A stretch of DNA of 18,288 bases from Chryseosolibacter sp964393795 (GTDB lineage Bacteria > Bacteroidota > Bacteroidia > Cytophagales > Cyclobacteriaceae): NCBI GenBank assembly GCA_964393795.1, contig CAYMWA010000068.1:1-18288 (forward strand). Reading direction: 5' to 3'. Within the stretch, counting starts at the first letter, position 1; every line of letters begins with the position of its first letter. The position numbers and the translations under genes are program-made. Under the pieces are notes generated by a model. It was not told the DNA's origin and searched no databases. It saw only the letters and a list, made by a program, of their open reading frames with translations. This document shows, one piece after another, positions 6,941 to 15,248 of the stretch.

Positions 6941-9088
6941 TCACAAATGCTGCGCCATGGCCGGGTCGGAAATGCTATGGTCGGCGGTTTCCACGCGCCC
7001 CGCAAAGCGGTATTCCATTCTGTTGGCAGTCATAATCGAATAGTCGTACCAATTGCCGCTCTTAGTCAAGCGCTGATATTTGTGCCAGCTTTTCTGAGAC
7101 GCAATAGAATGTGATTCGGGGTCATGCCCGTACGCGTTATCACGCACTTCCACAAGAATATCTTCCCTTCCGGGATTTGTGCAGCGGATGTGCAGTCCTC
7201 CGCGGCGGTGATCATATTCAAGGCGTACGAGCGGCTCGGCAGTCAGGAAGGATCCTTTGAACGATTGGAAATAGCCGTTCGGACCAAACACCTCAAGGTG
7301 ATATTCGTTTCCTTTCAAATCCCATTCATCGGAAAGTTGCTTGCCGGCTTCAACAGTGTACCGCTTCGGTATGCGGTCGAGATCGTTCATGTCATACACG
7401 TGGTAGACTGCGCCCTTCTTTCCTTTATTGTCGAATACCAACTGTATTTGCGCCTTGCCCAAGGGTTGTGCATGACAATACAGCGCGTAGGGCAACGCTC
7501 TTGAGAAGATGGTGCCCTTTTCCTGATAGAGTTTGGAGGGATGCTCCGGTGCTGTCGCCTTCGGAAGTAGTCTGGATGCGTCATCGCGTTGCTGGAAGTC
7601 CGACATATCAGGCAGGGTGGGGAAGGTGGGATCGTTCGGCGACGTGAAGTCGAACGCAGACGTGAGGTCACTGCTGACAGCCCTGTGCCACGGTGAAATT
7701 GCCGGCACCACGACGCCAAAACGTTTTTCGATGAATTGCGCCACGGAGGTATGGTCAGCAACTTCGGAATGAACCCATCCGCCTTTGCTCCACGGCGAAA
7801 TAATATAAAGCGGGACGCGTGGTCCCATTCCCCACGGACGAATGGGGCCGGATATGGTATCGCGACTGTCCTGGTAAATGCGCGTACCTTTTCCCGCCGG
7901 ATTTGGAAATGGATCCGTGCCTTTGTCGTTGTGAAAATACATTCCTGCTAGCGCTAGCGTTGATTTTCCGGCAAGGGTGTTGTCGATATTGTAGGACGGT
8001 ACCGCCGGCGCAGGGAGATGATCAAAGAGTCCGTCGTTCTCGTCGAACGTCAGGAAAAATACGGTCTTGCTCCAGACGTCGGTATTGCTCGTCAGCGCCT
8101 GGAGGATCTGGTGGACGAAGTAACCTGCGCGGTAGGGACTCGATGGTGCGCCCGGATGTTCCGAATCAATTTTGGAGGGGAGTATCCAGCTCACCTCCGG
8201 AAGTTGATTTTTCTCGACGTCCGCTTGAAGGTCTTTTATAGTGTAGTGCCTCATTCCGTTTTCGTATATCGGCGATCCGGGTTTTGCGTTTCGGAAGGAA
8301 TCAAACGCGAGACATCCATGCATGGCGCCCGTCCAGTTGTTATTGGGATCCTGATAAATTCGCCAACTGATTCCCGCCTCTTGCAACACGTCAGGGATCG
8401 TTGGCCATTTGAAGCCATTGAGGCGGTACGTGTAGCCCGGGTCCGGTTCGCGGCCGGTTACCCAGCACCTGACATTTGAAGGTTCGCTGTCAACGTCCGT
8501 GCAGTTGATCCCCGCGGCACGTTTTTCAGGATCAAAGTTTGCGCCGGACCAAAACATAATCCTGTTGGGATCGGTGCCCGTTGCCACGGAGCAGTGGTGC
8601 GCGTCCGATATGGTAAACGCTTCCGCCAAAGCGTATTGAAAAGGAATTTCTTCACGCGTGTAATAGGCCATGGAGTAGGGAGTTTTGAACAATGGCCAAT
8701 ACCCGTATTTGCCCTGGTTCCAGGCGGCTTGCGTGTCTGGAAAATCGTGGGGCGTGCCGTTGATCAGGGCCGCGTTGGAAGTCTTTCCATGTGCACGATA
8801 CGGTGGGATAATTTGCTTGCCGTCGGATTGATGAAATGCCCTTTGCCCACTGGCCAACGGTATCGGAAAGCGGTCTCCAAAACCGCGAACGCCTTTCATG
8901 GCGCCGAAATAGTGATCGAATGATCTGTTCTCCTGCATCAGGATTACAATATGCCTGACGTCTTCGATGGAGCGTGTCTTGTCGAAGGCGTCCACCGCCA
9001 ACGCCCGTTGAATCAGGGGCGTCCACAGTGTACCCGCCAGGCCGGCAGCAGATAGTTTAAGGAATTTTCTTCTTCCGTAGTTGCTCAT
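6941..9088 (-). CDS. Phosphocholine-specific phospholipase C, Tat-exported
   Basis: This 715-aa enzyme of the phosphoesterase/AcpA superfamily should hydrolyse phosphatidylcholine-like lipids to diacylglycerol and phosphocholine outside the inner membrane. RRKFLKLSAAGLAGT at residues 6-20 is a twin-arginine signal, with cleavage expected near residue 31. Catalytic and metal-binding motifs are in order: QENRSFDHYFG (52-62), SVATGTDPNR (167-176, the expected nucleophile region), SEHPGAPSSP (309-318), DENDGLFDH (349-357) and DHTSVAQFIEKRFGV (445-459). Two C-terminal beta domains of the DUF756 type follow, at about 510-605 and 610-705, as in bacterial non-haemolytic PLC. Length is normal. It is transcribed divergently from the TonB-dependent receptor, so release of lipid products and outer-membrane uptake could be linked; that is inference. 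Head-group specificity is by family only. Confidence 0.93.
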   Translation of the reverse strand: MSNYGRRKFLKLSAAGLAGTLWTPLIQRALAVDAFDKTRSIEDVRHIVILMQENRSFDHYFGAMKGVRGFGDRFPIPLASGQRAFHQSDGKQIIPPYRAHGKTSNAALINGTPHDFPDTQAAWNQGKYGYWPLFKTPYSMAYYTREEIPFQYALAEAFTISDAHHCSVATGTDPNRIMFWSGANFDPEKRAAGINCTDVDSEPSNVRCWVTGREPDPGYTYRLNGFKWPTIPDVLQEAGISWRIYQDPNNNWTGAMHGCLAFDSFRNAKPGSPIYENGMRHYTIKDLQADVEKNQLPEVSWILPSKIDSEHPGAPSSPYRAGYFVHQILQALTSNTDVWSKTVFFLTFDENDGLFDHLPAPAVPSYNIDNTLAGKSTLALAGMYFHNDKGTDPFPNPAGKGTRIYQDSRDTISGPIRPWGMGPRVPLYIISPWSKGGWVHSEVADHTSVAQFIEKRFGVVVPAISPWHRAVSSDLTSAFDFTSPNDPTFPTLPDMSDFQQRDDASRLLPKATAPEHPSKLYQEKGTIFSRALPYALYCHAQPLGKAQIQLVFDNKGKKGAVYHVYDMNDLDRIPKRYTVEAGKQLSDEWDLKGNEYHLEVFGPNGYFQSFKGSFLTAEPLVRLEYDHRRGGLHIRCTNPGREDILVEVRDNAYGHDPESHSIASQKSWHKYQRLTKSGNWYDYSIMTANRMEYRFAGRVETADHSISDPAMAQHL

Positions 9089-9435
9089 ATCTCAGCGTTT
9101 TGAACGAATAGTCAGCGATGTGTCAGCCGTTCAATTTAAGGCTAATACCGTTATCTTCAAACGAGATGATGACATTCCAATTTTCGCCGGAGTGGGATCT
9201 CTCGGCGCCCCGCGGCATTCTGAATGAAGGCCTATAACGTCGTCCCTCCGGGACTTAGCGCCGATTCTTCCATCAGTGGCCAGGGTGCTCTGAACATGCG
9301 CGGGTTGGGCGACTAAAAAGTAAAGTAACCTGATAGTGAGTATACAAGCAAGCACTCTCGCGAACCGGCAGGTGGCATGATCATGGATACAATTATAGTG
9401 CTTGAGCTGACTCGAGTGTGATTTGAGTAAATAAC
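9089..9435. other. Divergent intergenic region between phospholipase C and TonB receptor
   Basis: These 347 bp carry no convincing gene; open frames here lack family features and translation signals. The region should hold promoters for both divergent genes, but I find no full TAnnTTTG match close to either start; tcaattta at 9131-9138 is a weak minus-strand candidate. Bases 9242-9254 form a tight hairpin, gtccc-tcc-gggac, within a segment that resembles short dispersed repeats of Bacteroidota genomes (recollection). At 9396-9405, agtgcttgag partly matches the repeat-element end at 6867-6876. Confidence 0.5.
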
Positions 9436-11880
9436 ATGTTACTTTCAACCGTGAAAAGTATCTTTCTGACCGCTGTGATCAGCGTTTTTGTCGTTTCCGT
9501 ATCCGTGGCGCAGACAGCTGTCCTCACCGGAACGGTGAAAGATAAATCCACCCGGGAGCCGCTGCCGGGGGTGAACATTGTGTTGGAGAATACAACCCCG
9601 CCGGTAGGGGTTGCCACCGACCCCGATGGAGTTTTCAGGTTGGACGTGCGTCCCGGTAGCTATAACATTACAGCGACTTTTGTCGGCTACAAAGGCGAAA
9701 CAAAATTCAATGTGGTCCTTACGAGTGGGAATGTGAATACCATCAATTTTGAATTGGCGGAAGAACAGACCACGTTGAGCGAAGTCGTTGTGGAAGGTGG
9801 GGTGACCGCCGATGCAGCAACGATTGAAACGCCGCTATCCATTCAACGCCTTACCACCGAGGAAATCAAAAGCAACCCGGGCGGTAATTTCGACATTTCA
9901 CGTGTCATCCAGGCGCTGCCCGGCGTAGGGGGTGCGACGGCTACGGCAAGTTTTCGAAATGACATTATCATTCGCGGCGGGGCGCCAAATGAAAATGTCT
10001 ACTACCTCGATGGCATCGAGATACCGGTGATCAACCATTTTGCCACGCAGGGAAGTTCGGGCGGCCCGCAGGGTATACTCAACGTATCGTTTATTGAGGA
10101 CGTAACGTTGAGCACGAGCGCATTTGACGCGCGGTACGATAATGTGTTGTCCTCCGTACTTCAATTCAAGCAAAAGAACGGTAACCCGGAGCGGTTACAG
10201 GGAAACGTGCGACTAAGCGCCACGGAACTTGCCACGACATTCGACGGACCGCTCGGGAAGAACACGACGTTCCTGGCGTCGGCCCGAAGATCATACCTTG
10301 AATTGCTCTTCGAACTTATTGATCTGCCGATCCGGCCAAACTATTGGGATTTTCAATACAAGGTGACCCATAAGTTGAATTCACGAACCACGCTGTCGAC
10401 ACTTGGCGTCGGTGCTATTGACCGCTTTGCATTTGCCATACCGCAGGAGGCAACGCCTGAGGCCATTTATGTGATTCGATCTAACCCGCTTATCAACCAG
10501 GATAGCTATACGGTGGGCGCTTCGCTCAATCACCTCATTGATCAGGGGTTCATTAACCTGTCAGTCAGCCGGAATATCCTCGACAACCGCCTCGACAAGT
10601 TCGAAGATGGCACGCACCCCCTCGAATCAGAACGAACGTTGAAGGTCAGGTCGGTTGAAGCGGAGAACAAGCTGCGGCTGGATCTCACACGGACGACAGA
10701 CAACATCAAGTACAGTGTCGGCGTCGATGGGCAGTATGTGCAATTTACCAATGACGTAAACAACGTCGTGCGAAAAGAAGTAACCGACGAAAGCGGAACG
10801 GTCATTCAACCGGCAGTGATATATACGTATGATGCTGCACTCGATTTTTTTAAGGCCGGCTTCTTCGCACAAGTGTCAAAAGCATTTGAATCTTTTCAGA
10901 TCAGTGGAGGCATCCGTTCTGATGTAAATTCATTTCTGACGGAAGGATTGAACCCACTGAAGACGTTGTCTCCCCGTGTGGCGTTGTCTTATTCGATTGA
11001 TGCGCGGTGGCGGGCCAATGCGTCAGTCGGACGATACTTCAAACTTCCGGTGTACCCCACATTGGGCTTTCGCGAGGACAACAGATTTTCAAACAAGGAC
11101 GCCGCATATATTGGGTCAACGCATTACGTTTCGGGACTGGAGTTCCTTCCCTTACCGTCTCTGCGATTTACGTTGGAGGGATTTTTTAAACAATACGATC
11201 ATTACCCGGTGTCACTGCGCAATGGGATCTCTATTGCGAACTCGGGCGTTGAGTTTGGCCAGATCGGTGCCGAGCGCGTTGAAAGTAGCGGAAAGGGGAG
11301 CGCCTACGGAGTTGAATTATTTGCGCAGCAGAAGCTGACACGCAATTCATTTTTTACAATGTCTTATACGCTTTTTGAAAGTAAATTTACTGGTGCTGAC
11401 GGTGTCTACCGTCCGGCGGCGTGGGATAATCGCCATCTTTTTTCGGCGATATACGGCCGAAAGTTAAAGAACGACTGGGAGATCGGACTTAAATTCCGGT
11501 ATGCCGGCGCCTCGCCCTATACGCCGTTTGACCTGGAAGCTTCGCGACTGAATTATCTGAGCATTGGCGAAGGAATCCCTGACTACAGCCGCGTGAATTC
11601 AGAACGCTTGCGCGCATTCAAACAATTCGATGTTCGAATTGACAAGAAGTGGAACTTGCGAAAGTTGACGATCGATGTTTTTCTCGACATTCAGAACATT
11701 ACCAATTTCAAGTCGACCGGTTCACTCAGCTATACCTTTGAGCGAAATGAAGACAACACTGATTTTGCTACCACAGACGGCGCGCCAGTGAAACCCGATG
11801 GCTCGAACGCCATCCCGATCATACTTAAAGACGACGACGGGACGATCCTGCCATCGATTGGATTTATTGTGGAGTTTTAG
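9436..11880 (+). CDS. TonB-dependent outer-membrane receptor with carboxypeptidase-regulatory-like domain
   Basis: This 814-aa outer-membrane transporter uses TonB/ExbBD energy to import an unknown ligand. A signal peptide covers residues 1-25 (cleavage after SVAQ or close by). Residues about 29-112 form a CarboxypepD_reg-like beta sandwich (GTVKDKSTREPLPGVNIVLE, TFVGYKGET). The plug follows, about 120-235, with SRVIQALPGVGG and DIIIRGGAPNENVYYLDGIE. The remainder is the 22-strand barrel, including YFKLPVYPTLGF and WDNRHLFSAIYG, ending IGFIVEF with the terminal phenylalanine needed for barrel assembly. The stop is TAG, and because the barrel is complete there this TAG clearly works as a terminator. 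No SusD-like lipoprotein gene follows, so it is not a classical polysaccharide-utilisation pair. Substrate unknown. Confidence 0.95.
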   Translation: MLLSTVKSIFLTAVISVFVVSVSVAQTAVLTGTVKDKSTREPLPGVNIVLENTTPPVGVATDPDGVFRLDVRPGSYNITATFVGYKGETKFNVVLTSGNVNTINFELAEEQTTLSEVVVEGGVTADAATIETPLSIQRLTTEEIKSNPGGNFDISRVIQALPGVGGATATASFRNDIIIRGGAPNENVYYLDGIEIPVINHFATQGSSGGPQGILNVSFIEDVTLSTSAFDARYDNVLSSVLQFKQKNGNPERLQGNVRLSATELATTFDGPLGKNTTFLASARRSYLELLFELIDLPIRPNYWDFQYKVTHKLNSRTTLSTLGVGAIDRFAFAIPQEATPEAIYVIRSNPLINQDSYTVGASLNHLIDQGFINLSVSRNILDNRLDKFEDGTHPLESERTLKVRSVEAENKLRLDLTRTTDNIKYSVGVDGQYVQFTNDVNNVVRKEVTDESGTVIQPAVIYTYDAALDFFKAGFFAQVSKAFESFQISGGIRSDVNSFLTEGLNPLKTLSPRVALSYSIDARWRANASVGRYFKLPVYPTLGFREDNRFSNKDAAYIGSTHYVSGLEFLPLPSLRFTLEGFFKQYDHYPVSLRNGISIANSGVEFGQIGAERVESSGKGSAYGVELFAQQKLTRNSFFTMSYTLFESKFTGADGVYRPAAWDNRHLFSAIYGRKLKNDWEIGLKFRYAGASPYTPFDLEASRLNYLSIGEGIPDYSRVNSERLRAFKQFDVRIDKKWNLRKLTIDVFLDIQNITNFKSTGSLSYTFERNEDNTDFATTDGAPVKPDGSNAIPIILKDDDGTILPSIGFIVEF

Positions 11881-11993
11881 GCTGCGGTCATTTGTAAGTT
11901 CCGGCTTTGGTGCCCGATCCTGACAAATATATCGAGGCAAATTTGGGATAATGATGTGGCGTCAAAATCGGGATTTTCGTTGTGGGCCTTCAT
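11881..11993 (-). pseudogene. 5' remnant of a flavin monooxygenase gene (duplicate of 13778-14914)
   Basis: Read on the minus strand from the ATG at 11993, the frame gives MKAHNENPDFDATSLSQ and then LDIF, closely matching the start of the intact flavoprotein at 14914 (MKADNENLDSDAASLNE, then PDIF). After about 26 codons the similarity continues only at DNA level with a small internal deletion (atcgg and gccgg blocks), and it ends at the TAG of the TonB receptor. The upstream DNA is also similar (tcataaagat, gactaaatt, aggttggt/aggttagt). It is a broken duplicate with no catalytic region. Confidence 0.75.
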
Positions 11994-12061
11994 AAAGATT
12001 TGTTTTTTGACTAAATTTAGGTTAGTTCGATGGTGTAAAAAACCAGATAAAGACCTGATAT

Positions 12062-12101
12062 CAATGTCATCAACTTGAGCTCCGCTGACGTCTTCTTCTT
12101 T
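12062..12101. repeat. Dispersed copy of the repeat-element left end
   Basis: This 40-bp segment matches 6696-6735 at 33 positions, including the uninterrupted block agctccgctgac apart from flanking changes. No matching right end is found downstream before the phosphoesterase fragment. The corresponding stretch of the second duplicated junction (14940-15060) lacks it, so it entered the first junction separately or was lost from the second. Confidence 0.65.
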
Positions 12102-12130
12102 CATTATATACCGGTGGTTTTCTTTATTCC

Positions 12131-12550
12131 GCCAGGCGGGTGAAAGGCGTCAACCTTGTAATGGTGGATAATTCTACCTATCAGGTGAACGAAGAACAGC
12201 TCGCTTTTTTTATGGAACAAAAGAGGCGTCCGGAACCGATAATTTTGTTTGTGCACATTCCTCTCTATATGCCGTCAATGACGATGTGCTGCGGACATCC
12301 GGAGTGGGGCGCCGCCGTCGATAAAAACTATGTTGTGGAGCGTCGCGAAAGGTGGCCTGAAAAGGGCAATAGCCGCGCGACAACGGAATTCGTGAAACAA
12401 GTGGCTAACGCAGACAATGTTGCAGGCGTATTCGCCGGCCACTGGCACAGATACCGAACCGTCAATCATTCAGGACTACAACAGCATCTGGCGCTGCCAG
12501 CGTTGAACGGAAGCTATCGGATGATTGCGGTTCAGCCTATGGAGTCTTGA
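12131..12550 (+). pseudogene. 3' fragment of a calcineurin-like metallophosphoesterase gene
   Basis: The frame encodes the C-terminal part of a metallophosphoesterase: VNLVMVDNSTYQVNEEQ, then ILFVHIPLYMPSM (metal-ligand histidine) and GVFAGHWHRYRT (the GHxH motif), ending IAVQPMES. The N-terminal half with the DxH, GDxxD and GNHD metal motifs is absent. The only start near its beginning is a GTG at 12140 that falls inside the family fold, and the frame is open without an ATG up to 12089. The fragment starts right after the repeat-element copy at 12062-12101, so insertion or recombination there may have removed the 5' half. A shorter remnant of a related gene lies at 15068-15124. It is almost certainly inactive as an enzyme. 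Confidence 0.75.
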
Positions 12551-12575
12551 GTTGGTCAATCTCTTCCCTTCATCT

Positions 12576-13433
12576 ATGACAAAATGGTTGGCATATGTTC
12601 CGCTTGTCCTTCTGTGTTTTGCAACTGATATTCCGTTCTCAACAGCGCAGGTTCGTTCCGATTCGTTGAGCGTGGAAGCCATGACTCCTGAACAGTTAGC
12701 GGCAGAGTTGGCTAACCCGAACACTTTGATCGGCAGGGTGACGCTTCAGTTGGCAAGATGGTCGTTTGATGATGACTTGTCCGACGCCGCAATTACTGAC
12801 GGCTATTCCGTTGCGCTTGAATCCAGTATTCCGTTTCCGGTAAATGACAAAGCCATTATCCGTTTCCGACCTAACATTCCGCTGCGTTTACATTACCCGG
12901 TTCGAACGGCTGATGAAATTGATTACCGGTCCGGCCTGGGAGACATCACCTTTGATCTTGCCTACGGAACAAGAAGTCGTTCCGGCTTCCTGATTGCCGT
13001 TGGAATGGCGGCGACACTGCCCACCGCCACTGTCACCGACTTCGGAGGTAAACGACTGACCCTTGGTCCTGAAGTCCTCGTCGGCATCAGACCGCGGTGG
13101 GGCGTACTCGCACTTTTCCCTAATCACGAATGGAAGATCAGTGGCGAAGGGGTATACAACCGCACGATCGTTCAGCCACTGATTACACTGCTGCCAGGTA
13201 AACAATGGACCATCGGGTCAAAACCAAATATTGCCTACGACTGGATTACTGAAAGCTGGAGTGTGCCGTGGAGTTTGAATATAGGCAAGACGTCAAAATT
13301 CAGCCAGAGTGCGTGGAAGTTCGAGATAGTATTAAACTATTACGGTAACCAGCATGTCGTTACCGCACCGGAATGGATGACAAGCCTTCACATCACACGC
13401 GTTGTCGCCACCCAATGGGCTGGTAGGAAATGA
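12576..13433 (+). CDS. Outer-membrane beta-barrel protein, transporter-like
   Basis: This 285-aa protein starts with a signal peptide (MTKWLAYVPLVLLCFATDIP, cleavage near STAQ at 22-25). The mature part alternates polar and hydrophobic residues in short strands (RVTLQLARWSF, YSVALESSIPFPV, FLIAVGMAATLPT, WSLNIGKTSKF). This is the look of small outer-membrane barrels often annotated as transporter or phenol-degradation (MetA-like) proteins. ATPEQ-like spacing after the signal (MTPEQLAAELANPN) is also common in that group. I chose the ATG at 12576; a start at 12525 would lengthen the n-region to overlap the phosphoesterase fragment and looks wrong. The stop is TGA. Substrate and role are unknown. 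It begins 25 bp after the phosphoesterase remnant and may once have shared its transcript. Confidence 0.75.
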   Translation: MTKWLAYVPLVLLCFATDIPFSTAQVRSDSLSVEAMTPEQLAAELANPNTLIGRVTLQLARWSFDDDLSDAAITDGYSVALESSIPFPVNDKAIIRFRPNIPLRLHYPVRTADEIDYRSGLGDITFDLAYGTRSRSGFLIAVGMAATLPTATVTDFGGKRLTLGPEVLVGIRPRWGVLALFPNHEWKISGEGVYNRTIVQPLITLLPGKQWTIGSKPNIAYDWITESWSVPWSLNIGKTSKFSQSAWKFEIVLNYYGNQHVVTAPEWMTSLHITRVVATQWAGRK

Positions 13434-13445
13434 ACAAACAACCTC

Positions 13446-13466
13446 ATGCGGGTACGCATTTCGTTT
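13446..13466 (+). terminator. Weak hairpin after the beta-barrel gene
   Basis: A 5-bp stem (atgcg/cgcat) with loop ggta begins 12 bases after the beta-barrel stop codon and is followed by ttcgttt. Position fits a terminator, but the stem is short and the T-run interrupted. Confidence 0.3.
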
Positions 13467-13593
13467 GAATTGGATGACCACAGCGAACAGTGCCAGACGA
13501 GATACTCCCGACGATAAATGAGCCAAAAAAAAGATTGCTCACAGCGCCCGCATCTTTAAACTTTGATTAATTTGCCAACCTCAGATCAAATCA

Positions 13594-13669
13594 GACTCCG
13601 TAGCTCAGCTGGTAGAGCAATTGACTCTTAATCAATGGGTCGAGAGTTCGAATCTCTCCGGGGTCACCA
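13594..13669 (+). tRNA. tRNA-Lys (anticodon CTT)
   Basis: A full cloverleaf can be drawn. Acceptor stem 13594-13600 pairs with 13659-13665 with one G-T wobble. D-stem is gctc/gagc. Anticodon stem attga/tcaat encloses loop ctcttaa, with CTT at 13627-13629, reading AAG lysine codons. T-stem gagag/ctctc encloses ttcgaat. The discriminator is A at 13666 and CCA is encoded at 13667-13669. It is a normal elongator, not an amber suppressor. A small hairpin (ccaat/attgg, 13667-13680) follows at once and may mark the 3' end. Confidence 0.97.
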
Positions 13670-13718
13670 ATCCTAATTGGACGACTTAGGTTCCTTGCCT
13701 GGTCCTTCTATTGGCAAT

Positions 13719-13735
13719 ACCGACGGCGCGTCGGT
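13719..13735. terminator. Perfect 6-bp hairpin between tRNA-Lys and the monooxygenase
   Basis: accgac and gtcggt pair around loop ggcgc. It lies about 50 bp after the tRNA and 43 bp beyond the monooxygenase stop codon, so it could end transcription from either side. There is no T-tract, so the role is uncertain. Confidence 0.35.
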
Positions 13736-13777
13736 TGAGCCGGATGGGTTAAACGCCTGCTGCTTAGTCATGCAACC

Positions 13778-14914
13778 CTAACGAAGCCCCAGCGCCTCAA
13801 TCAATTCCCTCGCCGCCACCCGCCCTGCACGGTTCGCACCAATTGTGGAAGCAGACGGCCCATAGCCGGCAAGATGTATCCGCGGATCTTTCGCTACCTG
13901 TGTTGCCAGCTTCCCTGACATCACGATACCACCTTTTTCGTTCATCAGATTCAACGGAGCCAGGTGATCCAACGAATGGCGGAAGCCCGTATTCCAAAAG
14001 ATAACATCCGCGTCCAGCGTAGTCCCGTCTTCCCATCGAACGCCGGTTTCCGTAATCTCTTCAAACATTGGCTTGCGGTCAAGAACCCCTTCGTTAAGCA
14101 GCCCTTCGATAGCCGGCGTGATCGGCAGACCGGTAACTGACACTACCGACTTAGGAGGCAAACCTTCCCGAACCCTTTTTTCCACCATCGCCACTGCCTT
14201 GCGACCCAATTCCGGAGTAAACTCATATCGCCTGAAATCGGGAGGTCGGCGAGTCACCCAGGTGGTCTTGGTTACCTTCGACACTTCACCCAGCAATTGA
14301 ACTGCAGAAATGCCACCACCGACGATGATGACATGCTTCCCGATGAATTCTTCTGCCCCGTTGTACTCACCCGTGTGGAGTTGCCTTCCCCGAAATTTTT
14401 CCCAGCCCGGATACTTCGGACAATGAGGTGTTTTCCAGGTACCCGTAGCGTTGATTAATCCGCGGGCACTGAATTGAACACCGTTGGTCCGGATAATAAA
14501 GCGGTCATTTCGCTCGGTCACCTCATTCACCCTTATCGGCCGGATAACGGGCAGCTCAAAATCCTTTTCATACTTTTCGTAGTACCTCGGAATCGCAACG
14601 TTTGCCTGCAAGTGGGTGTCCTTCATATCAACGGCATCGGCGAAAGCCATTCCGGGAAGATCATTGATACCGTTTACGTTACTAAGGGTGAGCGAATCCC
14701 ATCGATGCTGCCATGCGCCTCCAGGTGCGAATTCATCATCTAAAACCACAAATCCTTTTCCCGGTTCGATACCTTCTCTTTTCAAGTGGTAGGCGGCAGA
14801 CAAGCCGGCCTGTCCCGCTCCGATGACTACGATGTCTACCTTATAAAATATGTCGGGGCGAACTTCGTTCAATGATGCAGCGTCGGAATCGAGGTTTTCA
14901 TTGTCGGCTTTCAT
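13778..14914 (-). CDS. NAD(P)/FAD-dependent flavin monooxygenase (CzcO/FMO-like)
   Basis: This 378-aa flavoprotein should oxygenate a small molecule with O2 and NADPH. After a polar N-terminal extension of about 25 residues, IVVIGAGQAG (GxGxxG at 32-37) binds FAD. FRGRQLHTGEY (174-184) fits the FMO/Baeyer-Villiger fingerprint FxGxxxHxxxY/W, and IIVGGGISA (GxGxxA at 199-204) binds NADPH. INATGTWKTP and FWNTGFRHS are the usual ATG-type motifs, and the C-terminal HLAGYGPSASTIGANRAGR closes the FAD domain. The ATG at 14914 follows an A-rich leader and agrees with the start preserved in the duplicate remnant at 11993, which supports it. The stop is TAG; the frame beyond stays open for 34 codons without recognisable content. 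Substrate unknown; the CzcO name would not imply metal resistance. Confidence 0.9.
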   Translation of the reverse strand: MKADNENLDSDAASLNEVRPDIFYKVDIVVIGAGQAGLSAAYHLKREGIEPGKGFVVLDDEFAPGGAWQHRWDSLTLSNVNGINDLPGMAFADAVDMKDTHLQANVAIPRYYEKYEKDFELPVIRPIRVNEVTERNDRFIIRTNGVQFSARGLINATGTWKTPHCPKYPGWEKFRGRQLHTGEYNGAEEFIGKHVIIVGGGISAVQLLGEVSKVTKTTWVTRRPPDFRRYEFTPELGRKAVAMVEKRVREGLPPKSVVSVTGLPITPAIEGLLNEGVLDRKPMFEEITETGVRWEDGTTLDADVIFWNTGFRHSLDHLAPLNLMNEKGGIVMSGKLATQVAKDPRIHLAGYGPSASTIGANRAGRVAARELIEALGLR

Positions 14915-15248
14915 AAAGATGTGTATTTGGACTAAATTCAGGTTGGTATTCGCCCTATCCCGTTAAACAATAATATTTCGACGCCAATTCCATGACGCGC
15001 CGCAGATTTTTTTTCTAATCACGATTGGCATTATGAAGGGATGAAGGGGCCGGCTGATTTTCTCAGACAACAGCATCTGACCTTACCCCCGCTGGACGGA
15101 AGTTACAGGATGATCGCGATTTAGCCTGCAGCGTAGCGGGCACGTTATTTAGGGCCAAAAATCCACCGGGGCAATATTCGGTTATTCCACCTTCCAAAGT
15201 CATTTTTTTCTCCGTATAATGGCTATTTATTCAAACCCGTTATAAATC
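14915..15248. other. Intergenic region with duplicated leader and phosphoesterase remnant
   Basis: These 334 bp separate the divergent monooxygenase and aspA genes. The first 30-40 bp repeat the leader found at 11994-12035. The phosphoesterase remnant lies at 15068-15124. Nothing coding is seen from 15125 to 15248; tataat at 15215-15220, about 30 bp before the aspA ATG, is a possible but unsupported promoter element. No terminator or RNA gene is evident. Confidence 0.5.
15068..15124 (+). pseudogene. Last codons of a second metallophosphoesterase copy
   Basis: The frame reads QQHLTLPPLDGSYRMIAI followed by TAG, matching QQHLALPALNGSYRMIAV near the end of the fragment at 12131-12550. The TAG aligns with a CAG codon in that copy (cagcct versus tagcct). 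Upstream of 15062 the similarity fades. It lies on the opposite side of the same intergenic leader as the intact monooxygenase, mirroring the first junction. It is a non-functional scrap. Confidence 0.7.

Noticed and set aside
9131..9448. A 105-codon minus-strand open frame in the intergenic region
   Set aside because: It overlaps the TonB receptor start and has no domain, signal or codon pattern of a gene.
11877..12104. A 75-codon minus-strand open frame as an independent gene
   Set aside because: Its C-terminal half is the monooxygenase 5' remnant and its N-terminal part reads through the repeat-element copy; it is a chance fusion frame.
13670..13780. Readthrough extension of the flavin monooxygenase (34 sense codons after TAG)
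   Set aside because: An open frame of this length is expected by chance, the extension has no family resemblance, and the monooxygenase is complete at the TAG.
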